Assembly (NCBI RefSeq): GCF_000419445.1
Contig: NZ_AULK01000001.1
Location: 248,001 to 312,000, forward strand
DNA length: 64,000 nt
Source: Gryllotalpicola ginsengisoli DSM 22003
GTDB taxonomy: Bacteria; Actinomycetota; Actinomycetes; Actinomycetales; Microbacteriaceae
Direction of reading: 5' to 3'
Below are positions 20,236 to 32,726 of the stretch, in pieces; the stretch's first letter is position 1; the number at the start of each line of letters is the position of its first letter. Made by a program: the position numbers and the translations under genes. The notes under the pieces are model-generated. The model did no database searches and had not been told where the DNA came from. It was given only the letters and a program-made list of their open reading frames with translations.

Positions 20236-21534
20236 TCAGGCGTGACGGGTGGATTCCTCGCGGCCGGAAAGCGTCGCGTCGAGGATCCGATCGGCCACGG
20301 AGAGCTTGCTCCCCGAGGCCTCCATCACTATATCGCCGGCCCTGTTCAGCACGACGATGTCGTTGTCGTCTGTGGCGAACCCGTGGTTCCACCCCACGTT
20401 GTTGACGACGAGGAAGTCGCAGCCCTTGCGCGCGATCTTCTTCCGCCCCAGTTCGAGCAGCGTGGCCGGGTCGGATTCGGTCTCGGCGGCGAAGCCGATC
20501 ACGGTCTGCCCCTCCCGCTTGGCCGCGGACAGCTCGGCGAGGATGTCGGGGTTCACCACGAACTCGACCGTGAGCCGTTCCCCGGTGTGCTCCTTCTTGA
20601 TCTTGCCCTGCTGCACCTGCGCGGGGCGGTAGTCGGCCACCGCGGCGGCCATCACGACGGCGTCGGCGCCGGCCGCGGCATCCGTCACGGCCTTCTCGAG
20701 CTCGAGGGTCGTGCTCACGTCGACCACGTCGATGGTCGCCGGCAGCGCGTCGGTGCCGATGTTGGCGGCGATGAGCGTGACGGATGCCCCGCGCGCGGCG
20801 GCGGCGGCGGCGATGGCCATGCCCTGCTTGCCCGAGGACCGGTTGCCGAGGAACCGCACCGGGTCGAACGGCTCGCGTGTGCCGCCGGCCGTGACGACGA
20901 GGCGCAGGCCGTCGAGGTCGAGGCGGCCGGCATCGGATGCCTCGTCGATTCTCGCCCGCCGCGACCGGGGGCCGCGGCCGCGCCGCTTCAGCGCGGCGAG
21001 GGCGGTCTCGGCGATCTCGTCGGGCTCGGCCATGCGGCCGGCGCCGGTGTCGTTGCCGGTGAGGCGGCCGCTCGCCGGCCCGACGAATGTCACTCCGCGC
21101 TCGCGCAGGGTGGCGACGTTGGCCTGGGTGGCGGCGTTGCGCCACATCTCGGTGTGCATCGCCGGCGCCACGACGACCGGGGCGTTGGAGGCGAGCACCG
21201 TGTTGGTCAGCAGGTCGTCGACGAGGCCGTGCGCGAGCTTGGCGAGCGTGTTGGCGGTGGCGGGGGCGATGACGATCAGCTCGGCCAGCTGGCCGAGGGC
21301 CACGTGGCGCACCTGGTCGACGCCCTCGTAGAGCTGCGTCGTGACCGGGTTGCGGCTGATCGCCTCCCAGGTGGGGGCGCCGACGAAGCGCAGCGCCGCC
21401 TCGGTCGGCACGACGTGCACGTCGTGCCCGGCGAGCACGAGCGTGCGCACCAGCGAGACGGCCTTGTATGCGGCGATGCCGCCGGTCACCCCGACGACGA
21501 TCGTCGCGCGGGGCCCGGCGGCATCTGGAGTCAC
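20236..21534 (-). CDS. coaBC: Bifunctional phosphopantothenoylcysteine decarboxylase/synthetase
   Basis: Two steps of CoA synthesis: ligation of cysteine to 4'-phosphopantothenate (CoaB, C-terminal) and decarboxylation (CoaC, N-terminal, FMN). The CoaC half has GVTGGIAAYKAV, the active-site His in VRHVALGQ and PAMHTEMW. The substrate-recognition flap reads GRLTGNDTGAGRM, without the E. coli cysteine, as I recall for actinobacterial forms. The CoaB half has NRSSGKQGMAIA and AAVADYRP. 432 residues, GTG start. Confidence 0.96.
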   Translation of the reverse strand: MTPDAAGPRATIVVGVTGGIAAYKAVSLVRTLVLAGHDVHVVPTEAALRFVGAPTWEAISRNPVTTQLYEGVDQVRHVALGQLAELIVIAPATANTLAKLAHGLVDDLLTNTVLASNAPVVVAPAMHTEMWRNAATQANVATLRERGVTFVGPASGRLTGNDTGAGRMAEPDEIAETALAALKRRGRGPRSRRARIDEASDAGRLDLDGLRLVVTAGGTREPFDPVRFLGNRSSGKQGMAIAAAAAARGASVTLIAANIGTDALPATIDVVDVSTTLELEKAVTDAAAGADAVVMAAAVADYRPAQVQQGKIKKEHTGERLTVEFVVNPDILAELSAAKREGQTVIGFAAETESDPATLLELGRKKIARKGCDFLVVNNVGWNHGFATDDNDIVVLNRAGDIVMEASGSKLSVADRILDATLSGREESTRHA

Positions 21535-21553
21535 TGCGGCTGGCCTGAGGTCT

Positions 21554-21814
21554 CTACTCGGCGGCGGCGGGCTTGAGGACGAGCTTGTTCTCGTTGATCT
21601 CGTGCAGCGCGACGGACAGCGGCTTGTCGTCCACGGACGAGTCGACCAGCGGGCCGACGTTGTCGAACAGGCTGCCCTCGTGCAGGTCGGCGTAGTAGTC
21701 GTTGATCTGGCGGGCGCGCTTGCTGGCGAAGATCACCAGCGCGTACTTCGACTCGACCTTGCTGAGCAGCTCGTCGATGGGCGGATCGATGATGCCCTTC
21801 TGGGACGTGGCCAT
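21554..21814 (-). CDS. rpoZ: RNA polymerase omega subunit
   Basis: Small RNAP subunit that supports assembly by binding the beta' subunit. 86 residues with [20 protein letters not shown] and the conserved [11 protein letters not shown], ending KPAAAE. A good AGGAGGACCCC precedes the ATG. It sits between gmk and coaBC, its standard actinobacterial position. Confidence 0.95.
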   Translation of the reverse strand: MATSQKGIIDPPIDELLSKVESKYALVIFASKRARQINDYYADLHEGSLFDNVGPLVDSSVDDKPLSVALHEINENKLVLKPAAAE

Positions 21815-21895
21815 GGGGTCCTCCTGTCGGGGATGGGAAGTCTGCTGCGCCCTCGGGCGCGCGGCGCCGCTGTCGGCGGCGGGACGGAACTGCGA

Positions 21896-22831
21896 TCAGT
21901 GCGAGGGCAGTGCCATCAATTCTACGACCTCGCGGGCGGCCTCCGGCACGCTCGCGTTGACGACGGTCTTGTCGAACTCGTGCTCGGCGGCCAGCTCGAC
22001 CTTCGCGGTCTCCAGGCGCCGCTGCTGCTCGTCGCTGGTCTCGGTGCCGCGGCCGATGAGCCGCCGCACCAGTTCGTCCCAGCTGGGCGGGGCGAGGAAG
22101 ACGAGGGTCGCCTCCGGCATCGCGCGGCGCACCTGGCGGGCGCCCTGCAGGTCGATCTCCAGCAGCACGCTGCGGCCCTCGTCGAGCGCGCGCTGCACCG
22201 GCCCGCGGGGGGTGCCGTAGCGGCTCTGGTTGTGCACGACCGCCCACTCCAGCAGCTCGCCGTCACGGATCATCCGATCGAACTCGGCATCGTCGACGAA
22301 GTAGTAGTGCACGCCGTCGATCTCGCCCGGCCGCGGCTTGCGGGTGGTCGCGGAAACGGAGAAGTGCACCTCGGGGTAGTGCTCGCGGATGTAGGCGGAG
22401 ACGCTGCCCTTGCCGACGGCCGTCGGCCCGGCGAGCACGACCAGGCGGCTCTTGCCGCGGCTGCGCGAGGACAGCTTGGCCCGCTCGCGCAGGAACTCCC
22501 GCAGCCGCTCGCGCTGGTGCCGGCCGAGGCCGCCGACGCGCTTGACCGGGGAGATCTGCAGCTTCTCGAGCGTCGCGTTCATCTTCGTGACGCCGATGGC
22601 GGGGATGGAGAGCAGGAAGTCGGTGACCCGCAGCGTGCCAGCAGGGCCGTCGGGTTCGCGGGCGCCCTGGTCGAGCACCGACTCGGGAGTGCGCTCCCCC
22701 GATGCGATCTGCGCTTTCAGGGCGGCGCGGGCGCGGCGCGCGGCGACGGCGGCGCGGGATGCCGCGACGCGGTCCACCTCGGGCGGGGTGGGCCGGCTGG
22801 TCGCGGTCTGCGCGGCGCGGGCCTCAGACAA
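21896..22831 (-). CDS. gmk: Guanylate kinase fused to an mIHF-type DNA-binding domain
   Basis: The C-terminal 180 residues are a complete guanylate kinase (GMP to GDP): P-loop GPTAVGKGS at about 135-143, then [21 protein letters not shown] and [12 protein letters not shown]. Residues 17-118 resemble the actinobacterial integration host factor: [14 protein letters not shown], a [12 protein letters not shown] helix-hairpin-helix start and [23 protein letters not shown]. In mycobacteria mIHF and gmk are separate neighbouring genes; here one frame holds both with no stop between. I place the start at the TTG at 22831, overlapping the pyrF stop by eight bases. A GTG at 22777 would give a shorter mIHF part. 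The fusion is read directly; DNA binding is inferred. Confidence 0.9.
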   Translation of the reverse strand: MSEARAAQTATSRPTPPEVDRVAASRAAVAARRARAALKAQIASGERTPESVLDQGAREPDGPAGTLRVTDFLLSIPAIGVTKMNATLEKLQISPVKRVGGLGRHQRERLREFLRERAKLSSRSRGKSRLVVLAGPTAVGKGSVSAYIREHYPEVHFSVSATTRKPRPGEIDGVHYYFVDDAEFDRMIRDGELLEWAVVHNQSRYGTPRGPVQRALDEGRSVLLEIDLQGARQVRRAMPEATLVFLAPPSWDELVRRLIGRGTETSDEQQRRLETAKVELAAEHEFDKTVVNASVPEAAREVVELMALPSH

Positions 22832-23683
22832 GGGCCGCTCGCAGTTCCGCGGCGCGCTCCTCGATGGCCGGGGCCAGGCCGGCCGGGCCGGCCTGAAGCA
22901 GGCTGCGCGACTCGCTGACGAGCGTGAACGGGGTGAGCGCGCCGAACAGCTCGCGCACGCGCGTGGCCAGCGCGCCCTGATGGCCGAAGCCGGGGGCGAG
23001 CACCGGCAGCGCGGGCGCGTGGGCGGCGTGCACGTCGATGCCGGAGCCGGGGAGATCGACCGTGGCGCCCAGTACGACGCCGATCGAACCCACGGCGGCG
23101 GCGCCGGTGCTGCTCGCATTGAATGCGGTCACATCATCGATGATGGCACGAGAGACCGTAACCGTCGCAAGCGGGCCGCTGATCTGGGCATTCTGTATCC
23201 GGCGGGCCTCGGGGTTGCTCGTGGCGGCGAGCACGAACGCGCCCTTGCCGTTGTCGACGGCGTACCGCAGCGCGTCGGCGAGCGAGCCGACGCCCTGGAA
23301 CGGGTTCAGGGTGACGGCGTCGGCCTCGAGCGGGCTGCCCGGGGTGAGCCACGCCTCCGCGTAGCCGGCCAGGGTGGTGCCGATGTCGCCGCGCTTGGCG
23401 TCGGCGATCGTGATGATCCCCGCCGCGCGGGCGGAGGCGAGCACCTCCTCCAGCGCGGCGAACCCGGCCGAGCCGAACCGCTCGAAGAAGGCGACCTGCG
23501 GCTTCACCACGCCGGCGCGCCCGGCGGCGGCGTCGACCGCGCGCAGCCCGAACTCGCGCACGCCCGCGGCCGAGGAGGGCAGGCCCCACTGCTCGAGCAG
23601 GAAGTCGTGCGGGTCGATGCCGACGCACAGCGGGCCGAACGCCTCGATCGCCGAGTGCAGCACTCCCCCGAACGACAGATCGG

Positions 23684-23687
<4 letters not shown>
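22824..23687 (-). CDS. pyrF: Orotidine 5'-phosphate decarboxylase, type 2
   Basis: Last step to UMP. The 287-residue TIM barrel belongs to the longer type 2 subfamily: [15 protein letters not shown] near the N-terminus and the catalytic [11 protein letters not shown] tetrad region. The ATG overlaps the carB stop (ATGA), and its own stop overlaps the gmk start, so three enzymes of nucleotide synthesis are translationally linked. Confidence 0.97.
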
Positions 23688-26965
<3,278 letters not shown>

Positions 26966-26973
26966 GTCGGTGG

Positions 26974-28179
26974 TTACGCGTCCTTCCGGTGGGAGTCGGG
27001 CGAGATCACTGGGTCTCGATACGCGGCGTCGCCGCTACTCGACCCGCGGCCCGCGTGCGTGCGCACGAGGTCCGCGAATCGATCGAACAGGTAGTTGGCG
27101 TCGTGCGGGCCGGCGGCCGCCTCCGGGTGGTACTGCACCGAGAAGGCGGGGATGTCGAGGGCGTTGAGCCCCTCGACGACGTCGTCGTTCAGGTCGACGT
27201 GGCTGACCTCGAGGCGCCCGTAGCCGTTCGGCGACTCGAACGGCCCGTCGAGCGGAGCCTTGACGGCGAATCCGTGGTTGTGCGCGGTGATCTCGACCTT
27301 GCCGGTGCTGCGGTCGATGACCGGCTGGTTGATGCCGCGGTGGCCGAACGGCAGCTTGTAGGTCTCGAGCCCCAGCGCGCGGCCGAGCAGCTGGTTGCCG
27401 AAGCAGATGCCGAAGAACGGCAGCCCCTCGTCGAGCACGCCGCGCAGCACCTCGACCTGGCTGTCGGAGGCCGCCGGGTCGCCGGGGCCGTTGGAGTAGA
27501 ACACGGCCACCGGGTCGACGGCGAGGATCTGCTCGAGCGTGGAGGTCGCCGGCAGCACGTGCACCTCGAAGCCGCGGCGGGCGAGGTTGTCGATCGTGGA
27601 CTGCTTGACGCCCAGGTCGAGCACGGCGAGGTTGCCGATCTTCTCCCCTACGGCGGCGGTCACCGCGGCATCCGTCACCGAGACCTCGGCCGAGAGGTTC
27701 AGGCCGCTCATCTCGCGGCCGCTGCGCACGATGTCGAGCTGCTGCTCCTCCGACAGCCCCGCGTCCTCGCCGGAGAAGATGCCCGCGCGCATGGCGCCGA
27801 GGTCGCGGATGTGGCGGGTGACGGCCCGCGTGTCGATGCCCGCGATGCCCACGATGCCCGTGGCGACGAGCTCCTCGTCGAGGCTGCGCTGCGAGCGGTG
27901 GTTGGAGACGATGCGGCTGGGGTCGCGCACGACGTAGCCGGCGACCCAGATGCGGCGCGACTCCATGTCTTCGTCGTTCATGCCGGTGTTGCCGATGTGC
28001 GGCGCGGTCTGGATGACGATCTGGCCGGCATAGGACGGGTCGGTCAGGGTCTCCTGGTAGCCGGTCATGCCGGTGGCGAAGACGAGCTCGCCGAGGGTGC
28101 GCCCCTGCGCTCCGTAGGCGCGGCCCGCGTAGCGGGTCCCGTCTTCGAGCACCAGGACGGCGGGCGTGGGAACTGCCAC
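26974..28179 (-). CDS. carA: Carbamoyl phosphate synthase small subunit
   Basis: Glutaminase subunit supplying ammonia to CarB. The class I amidotransferase triad is visible: Cys in [12 protein letters not shown] and His/Glu in [13 protein letters not shown]. The start is GTG, one base after the upstream gene. The family normally ends shortly after LFDRFADLV. Here about 27 extra residues ([16 protein letters not shown] and on) are encoded by an imperfect palindromic repeat that has been absorbed into the 3' end of the gene. Confidence 0.97.
   Translation of the reverse strand: MAVPTPAVLVLEDGTRYAGRAYGAQGRTLGELVFATGMTGYQETLTDPSYAGQIVIQTAPHIGNTGMNDEDMESRRIWVAGYVVRDPSRIVSNHRSQRSLDEELVATGIVGIAGIDTRAVTRHIRDLGAMRAGIFSGEDAGLSEEQQLDIVRSGREMSGLNLSAEVSVTDAAVTAAVGEKIGNLAVLDLGVKQSTIDNLARRGFEVHVLPATSTLEQILAVDPVAVFYSNGPGDPAASDSQVEVLRGVLDEGLPFFGICFGNQLLGRALGLETYKLPFGHRGINQPVIDRSTGKVEITAHNHGFAVKAPLDGPFESPNGYGRLEVSHVDLNDDVVEGLNALDIPAFSVQYHPEAAAGPHDANYLFDRFADLVRTHAGRGSSSGDAAYRDPVISPDSHRKDA
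27011..27045. repeat. Palindromic REP-like element at the 3' end of carA
   Basis: An imperfect inverted repeat whose outer arms are GGGTC (27011) and GACCC (ending 27045) and whose inner arms are GCGGC and GCCGC around a GTC loop, with bulged CGATAC and TACTCG between. Words of the GTCTCGATACGC...GCTACTCGAC type recur in Microbacteriaceae genomes, as I recall. It lies in frame within carA and 46 bases from the carB start. Confidence 0.75.
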
Positions 28180-28180
28180 G

Positions 28181-28732
28181 TCAGACCTCGCTTTCGTGAT
28201 GATCCGTCGGCTGAGGAGCAGGCGACGCCTGCCCCTCGAAGCCTGCGGGAGTGGAGATGGATGCGATCGCGTCGTACAGCGCGCCGGAGGACTCCGGCTC
28301 GCGGACGCGGAAGTAGGAGTCGACGACGCGGCCCGAGAGGCGCCAGGCGAGGCACAGCAGGCCGTCCTTCTCGACCGCCTTGTCGATGGCGAGCTGGGCG
28401 GGCCGGGCGCCGACGACCTCGGCTGCGCCGACCCAGACCGGCTCGGAGCCGTCCAGCTCGATCAGCGCGCCGGCGCCGAACACGGCGATCCGCCCCTGGG
28501 CGCGGAAGCCGAGCCCGCGGATCGCGAGACGCTCGAGCGGCGCGTCGTGCGCCGTGGTGGCGACGTAGAGCACGGATGCCTCGGCCCGCGGCTCCCCGAG
28601 CCCCGCCGGCACCTCGTGCACCGGCGCGAGCCCCGCGTCGCGCCGCACCCGGCGGCGCCATCCGGCCCACATGCCGAGGAACACCAGCAGCAGCACCGCC
28701 AGGACGATCAGCGTGGACGCCCACTCAGGCAC
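28181..28732 (-). CDS. Membrane-anchored PH-like domain protein
   Basis: A 183-residue protein with one N-terminal transmembrane helix (about 5-24), a basic stop-transfer (GWRRRVRRD) and a beta-rich cytoplasmic domain ending in an amphipathic helix before an acidic tail. This matches the PH-like bacterial family found between pyrC and carA in actinobacteria. Its function is unknown. The GTG start overlaps the pyrC stop by eight bases, and its stop is one base from the carA GTG, so it is firmly embedded in the pyrimidine operon. Confidence 0.8.
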   Translation of the reverse strand: MPEWASTLIVLAVLLLVFLGMWAGWRRRVRRDAGLAPVHEVPAGLGEPRAEASVLYVATTAHDAPLERLAIRGLGFRAQGRIAVFGAGALIELDGSEPVWVGAAEVVGARPAQLAIDKAVEKDGLLCLAWRLSGRVVDSYFRVREPESSGALYDAIASISTPAGFEGQASPAPQPTDHHESEV

Positions 28733-30035
28733 GGGCCACCTCCGCGGGGTCGACGAGCTCGCCGTCGGCGACGGTGGGGCGGCCGTCGTGCAGCGTGTGC
28801 ACCACGGCGCCGGGCAGCTCGAGCCCGAGGTAGGGCGAGTTCACGCCCTTGCCCTTCAGGTCGTCGGTGGAGAAGGTGCGGCTCGCCTCGGGGTCGTACA
28901 GCACCAGGTTGGCGGGCGCGCCGGGCGCGATGCCGGCGGCGTAGCCGTCGAGCCGGCCGATCTCGGCGGGCCTGGCGCTCATCACCCGGGCGACGTCGCT
29001 CCACTCCAGCCGGCCGTCGGCGACGACGGCGGCGTGCACGACCGGGAGCGCCGACTCGAGCCCGACCATGCCGTTGGCGGCGGCGTCCCACTCGGTGTCC
29101 TTCGCCTCCACCGGGTGCGGGGCGTGGTCGGTGGCGACGATGTCGATCGTGCCGTCCGCGAGCGCCGCGCGCAGCGCCTCGACGTCGTCGCGGGTGCGCA
29201 GCGGAGGGTTCACCTTGTAGCGGGCGTCGTAGCCGCGCACGAGGTCCTCGGTGAGCATCAGGTGGTGCGGGGTGACCTCGGCGGTGACGCGGATGCCCCG
29301 CGCCTTCGCCCACCGGATCACGTCGACCGAGCCGGCCGTGGAGATGTGGCAGACGTGCAGCCGGCTCCCCACGTGCTCGGCGAGCAGCACGTCGCGGGCG
29401 ATGATCGACTCCTCCGCCATGGCGGGCCAGCCGGCGAGCCCGAGCTCGCCCGAGAGCACCCCCTCGTTCATCTGGGCGCCGGCGGTCAGCCGCGGCTCCT
29501 GGGCGTGCTGGGCGATCACCCCGTCGAAGGCCTTGACGTATTCGAGGGCGCGGCGCATCAGCAGCGGGTCGGCGACGCAGAACCCGTCGTCGGAGAACAC
29601 CCGCACCCGGGCGCGGCTCGTCGCCATCGCGCCGAGCTCGGCCAGCCGCTCCCCCTTGAGCCCCACGGTGACGGCGCCGATGGGCCGCACGGTGGCGTAG
29701 CCGGCGGCCTCGCCGAGGCTGAGCACCTGCTCGACCACGCCCGCCGTGTCGGCGACGGGCGAGGTGTTCGCCATCGCGAACACCGCCGTGTAGCCGCCGG
29801 CCGCCGCGGCCCGGGTACCGGTGAGCACCGTCTCGGACTGCTCGTAGCCCGGCTCCCGCAGGTGCGTGTGCAGGTCGACCAGGCCGGGCAGGGCGAGGAG
29901 TCCGTCGGCGTCGATGCGCGAGGCATCCGATCGCGTCAGGCCCGTGCCCACCTCGGTGATCGTGCCGTCCTCGATCAGGATGTCGGCGCGCGTGCCGTCC
30001 GGCAGCGTCGCGCCGGTGATCAGGTATGCGGTCAT
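28725..30035 (-). CDS. pyrC: Dihydroorotase
   Basis: Third step of pyrimidine synthesis, cyclising carbamoyl aspartate. The 436-residue amidohydrolase is the class I form: metal ligands in LVDLHTHLREPGYEQ, HICHISTAGS-like HVCHISTAGS, TPHHLMLTED and the catalytic Asp in IVATDHAPH. One base separates it from the pyrB stop, consistent with an ATCase-DHOase complex, although complex formation is inferred. Confidence 0.97.
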   Translation of the reverse strand: MTAYLITGATLPDGTRADILIEDGTITEVGTGLTRSDASRIDADGLLALPGLVDLHTHLREPGYEQSETVLTGTRAAAAGGYTAVFAMANTSPVADTAGVVEQVLSLGEAAGYATVRPIGAVTVGLKGERLAELGAMATSRARVRVFSDDGFCVADPLLMRRALEYVKAFDGVIAQHAQEPRLTAGAQMNEGVLSGELGLAGWPAMAEESIIARDVLLAEHVGSRLHVCHISTAGSVDVIRWAKARGIRVTAEVTPHHLMLTEDLVRGYDARYKVNPPLRTRDDVEALRAALADGTIDIVATDHAPHPVEAKDTEWDAAANGMVGLESALPVVHAAVVADGRLEWSDVARVMSARPAEIGRLDGYAAGIAPGAPANLVLYDPEASRTFSTDDLKGKGVNSPYLGLELPGAVVHTLHDGRPTVADGELVDPAEVARA

Positions 30036-30036
30036 G

Positions 30037-30984
30037 TCAGTCGCCCTCCTCGCCGGCCAGAAGCAGATACAGGGCGGCCATGCGCACCGAGACGCCGTTC
30101 GCCACCTGCTCGCGCACGGTGGACTGGGGCGAGTCTGCGGCGGCCGCCGAGATCTCGAGACCGCGGTTCATGGGGCCGGGGTGCATCACGATCGTATCCG
30201 CGGGCAGTCTGGCGAGCCGCTCGTCGTCGAGTCCCCAGGTGCGGGCGTACTCGCGCTCGGTCGGGAAGAACGCGGCGTTCATGCGCTCCGACTGGATGCG
30301 CAGCATCATGATCACGTCGGGCAGGCCGTCGATCGCGGCGTCGAGGTCGTACTCGAGCTGTACCGGCCAGGTGCTCGTATCGACCGGCAGCAGGGTCGGC
30401 GGCGCCACGAGGGTGACCTCGGCGCCGAGGGTGGCGAGCAGCCACACGTTGGAGCGAGCGACGCGCGAGTGCAGGATGTCGCCGACGATCGTCACGGCCA
30501 CGCCGTCGAGCGCCTTGCCGCGGCTGGCCGCGCCGTGCAGGCGGCGGCGCATCGTGAACGCGTCGAGCAGGGCCTGGGTCGGATGCTCGTGCATGCCGTC
30601 GCCCGCGTTGACGACGCCGGCGGAGATCCAGCCGCTGGTGGCGAGGGTGAACGGAGCGCCGGAGGCCGAGTGGCGGATGACGACGCCGTCCGCGCCCATC
30701 GCCTGCAGGGTCTGGGCGGTGTCCTTCAGGCTCTCGCCCTTGGAGACGCTGGAGCCCTTGGCGCTGAAGTTGATGACGTCGGCGGAGAGGCGCTTGGCGG
30801 CGGCCTCGAAGCTGATGCGGGTGCGGGTGGAGTCCTCGAAGAACAGGTTCACGACCGTCTTGCCGCGCAGCGTGGGCAGCTTCTTGACCTCCCGGCCCTG
30901 CACCTGCGCCATGTCCTCCGCGATGTCGAGCAGTTCGATGGCCTGGTCGCGGCGCAGGTCCTTGGTCGACAGCAGGTGCCGCAT
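30037..30984 (-). CDS. pyrB: Aspartate carbamoyltransferase catalytic subunit
   Basis: Joins carbamoyl phosphate and aspartate. 315 residues with the carbamoyl phosphate signature [13 protein letters not shown], the [12 protein letters not shown] loop and the [10 protein letters not shown] motif. No pyrI regulatory subunit is present. I prefer the ATG at 30984, four bases after GGGGAGG. An in-frame GTG directly before it (30987) overlaps the pyrR stop and is too close to that ribosome binding site. Confidence 0.97.
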   Translation of the reverse strand: MRHLLSTKDLRRDQAIELLDIAEDMAQVQGREVKKLPTLRGKTVVNLFFEDSTRTRISFEAAAKRLSADVINFSAKGSSVSKGESLKDTAQTLQAMGADGVVIRHSASGAPFTLATSGWISAGVVNAGDGMHEHPTQALLDAFTMRRRLHGAASRGKALDGVAVTIVGDILHSRVARSNVWLLATLGAEVTLVAPPTLLPVDTSTWPVQLEYDLDAAIDGLPDVIMMLRIQSERMNAAFFPTEREYARTWGLDDERLARLPADTIVMHPGPMNRGLEISAAAADSPQSTVREQVANGVSVRMAALYLLLAGEEGD

Positions 30985-31529
30985 CACGCCTCCCCTCGCG
31001 CCGACTCGATCGACACGTACTCGTCGCCGTCGACCTCGCGTACGTGCACGTTGATGCGCTCGTCGAGGGCGGAGGGCAGGTTCTTGCCCACGAAGTCGGC
31101 GCGGATCGGCAGCTCGCGGTGGCCGCGGTCGACGAGTGCGGCGAGCCGCACGATGCGCGGGCGGCCGATGTCGTTCAGCGCGTCGAGGGCGGCGCGGATG
31201 GTGCGGCCGGAGAACAGCACGTCGTCGACCAGCACCACGGTCGCCCCGTCGATGGAGGCGGGCACCTCGGTGCGGCCGGGCGTGCGGGTGCGGGTGTGTG
31301 ACAGGTCGTCGCGGTACATGGTGACGTCGAGGCTGCCGGCGAAGACGTCGCTGCCCGGCTCGATGCGGGCGATGTTGGCGGCGATGCGCCGGCCGAGGGT
31401 GACGCCGCGGGTGGGAATGCCCAGGATCACCAGATTCTGCGTGCCGCGGTTGGACTCCAGGATCTCGTGGGAGATCCGAGTCAACGCCCGGGCGATGTCA
31501 GCTTCCTGGAGCACGATGCGTGCGCTCAT
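30984..31529 (-). CDS. pyrR: Bifunctional pyr operon regulator / uracil phosphoribosyltransferase
   Basis: UMP-dependent RNA-binding regulator of the pyr operon with residual UPRTase activity. The 181-residue type I phosphoribosyltransferase has the PRPP motif [18 protein letters not shown] and the flexible loop with RDDLSHTR. It is the first gene of the pyr operon, 63 bases after nusB. Its leader contains a PyrR-type binding loop next to its own AAGGGAG, arguing for autoregulation at translation rather than by a Bacillus-type terminator. Confidence 0.96.
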   Translation of the reverse strand: MSARIVLQEADIARALTRISHEILESNRGTQNLVILGIPTRGVTLGRRIAANIARIEPGSDVFAGSLDVTMYRDDLSHTRTRTPGRTEVPASIDGATVVLVDDVLFSGRTIRAALDALNDIGRPRIVRLAALVDRGHRELPIRADFVGKNLPSALDERINVHVREVDGDEYVSIESARGEA

Positions 31530-31536
31530 CCGCCGA

Positions 31537-31571
31537 CTCCCTTCTCCGCCTCACGGGACGGTCTTAAAGAG
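31537..31571 (-). promoter_or_regulatory. PyrR-binding RNA hairpin in the pyr leader
   Basis: On the minus strand the loop reads TCCCGTGAGG (complement of 31549-31558), matching the core UCCNGNGAGG of the Bacillus PyrR-binding consensus. It is closed by CCG/CGG, with a lower stem CTCTTT (31571-31566) pairing to AGGGAG (31542-31537). The 3' side of that stem is the pyrR Shine-Dalgarno AAGGGAG, seven bases before the ATG. No U-tract terminator follows, so PyrR binding would block translation. Confidence 0.6.
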
Positions 31572-31592
31572 TGCCTTCGAGCCTCGAGCCTA

Positions 31593-32012
31593 TCAGGGCG
31601 AGGGAGCGGTCTGCGCGATCTTCGCCAGCAGCCCGTTGATGAACCCCGACGAGTCGTCGGTCGACAGCAGCGTCGCCGCCTCGACCGCCTCCGAGATCGC
31701 GACGCCCGTGGGCACCTGCGGGTTGTACAGCAGCTCCCAGATGCCGATGCGCAGAATCGCGCGGTCGACGAGCGGCATGCGCGCGAGCGTCCAGCCCTGC
31801 GCGTAGGTCTCGATCAGCTCGTCGATCTCGGCGCGGTGGTCGCGCACGCCGTCGACGATCTCCCGGGCGTACAGCCACGAGGCCTCTCGGGCCGGCTCGT
31901 TCGCGGCCCGCTCCGCCTCGGCGGCCAGCGCCTGCTCGATCGGGATCTCGCGCAGGTCGGCGACGTAGAGGATGTCGAGGGCCCGCTTGCGGGCCTTGGT
32001 ACGTGCGCTCAT
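31593..32012 (-). CDS. nusB: Transcription antitermination factor NusB
   Basis: Binds boxA RNA with NusE (S10) to keep RNA polymerase processive on rRNA operons. The 139-residue all-helical protein has KARKRALDILYVAD at the N-terminus and RMPLVDRAILRIGIWELLY plus the VAISEAVEAATLLSTDDSSGFINGLL helix pair. It lies 20 bases after efp, the usual efp-nusB pair, ahead of the pyr operon. Confidence 0.96.
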   Translation of the reverse strand: MSARTKARKRALDILYVADLREIPIEQALAAEAERAANEPAREASWLYAREIVDGVRDHRAEIDELIETYAQGWTLARMPLVDRAILRIGIWELLYNPQVPTGVAISEAVEAATLLSTDDSSGFINGLLAKIAQTAPSP

Positions 32013-32032
32013 GGTTCGGCGACCAGCGAGCG

Positions 32033-32596
32033 CTAGTCGTTCACGCGGCCGAGGTACTCGCCCGTGCGGGTGTCGACCTTGACCTTGGTGCCGGTCTCGA
32101 GGAACAGCGGCACCTGGATCTCGTAGCCGGTCTCGAGGGTGGCCGGCTTGGTGCCGGCGCTGGAGCGGTCGCCCTGCAGGCCCGGCTCGGTGTAGGTGAC
32201 CTCGAGCACGACGGATGCGGGCAGCTCGACGTAGAGCGGGTTCCCGTTGTTCATCGCGATCGTCACGCTCTGGTTCTCGAGCATGTAGTTCGCCGCGTCG
32301 CCGACGGTGGCGGCGGGAACGTTGATCTGGTCGTAGTCGGTCTGGTCCATGAAGACGAACGAGTCGCCGTCGTTGTACAGGTACTGGTAGTCGCGGCGGT
32401 CGACCGTCTCGATGTCGACCTTGGCGCCGGCGTTGTACGTCTTGTCGACGACCTTGCCCGTGACGACGTTCTTCAGCTTGGTGCGGACGAAGGCGCCGCC
32501 CTTGCCCGGCTTCACGTGCTGGAACTCGACGACGCTCCAGAGCTGGCCGTCGATGTTGAGGACGACGCCGTTCTTGATGTCCGCGGTAGAGGCCAT
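32033..32596 (-). CDS. efp: Elongation factor P
   Basis: Rescues ribosomes stalled on polyproline. 187 residues in three beta-barrel domains. The tip loop reads [16 protein letters not shown] with the working lysine in the middle. Actinobacterial EF-P typically has the palindrome PGKGP with an unmodified lysine; here the last Pro is Gly. The rest is standard, ending [12 protein letters not shown]. It begins the efp-nusB pair. Confidence 0.97.
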   Translation of the reverse strand: MASTADIKNGVVLNIDGQLWSVVEFQHVKPGKGGAFVRTKLKNVVTGKVVDKTYNAGAKVDIETVDRRDYQYLYNDGDSFVFMDQTDYDQINVPAATVGDAANYMLENQSVTIAMNNGNPLYVELPASVVLEVTYTEPGLQGDRSSAGTKPATLETGYEIQVPLFLETGTKVKVDTRTGEYLGRVND

Positions 32597-32688
32597 GGAT
32601 GTATCCGTTTCGATATCGGGGAAAGGAAGATGCGCGGCCGCAATTGGCCTTCTCGCATCCTACCAGCGCCCCTCCCGGGCCCCTCCCA

Positions 32689-32718
32689 GGCGCCCGGGGT
32701 CGAGCGGCCCCGGGCGCC
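32689..32718 (-). terminator. Strong GC hairpin after the GlsB-like gene
   Basis: An 11-bp perfect stem, 32689-32699 with 32708-32718, and an 8-base loop, 9 bases beyond the stop at 32727. No U-tract follows on the minus strand, as is common for actinobacterial terminators. It separates the GlsB-like gene from efp. Confidence 0.6.
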
Positions 32719-32726
32719 CGGCGCGG

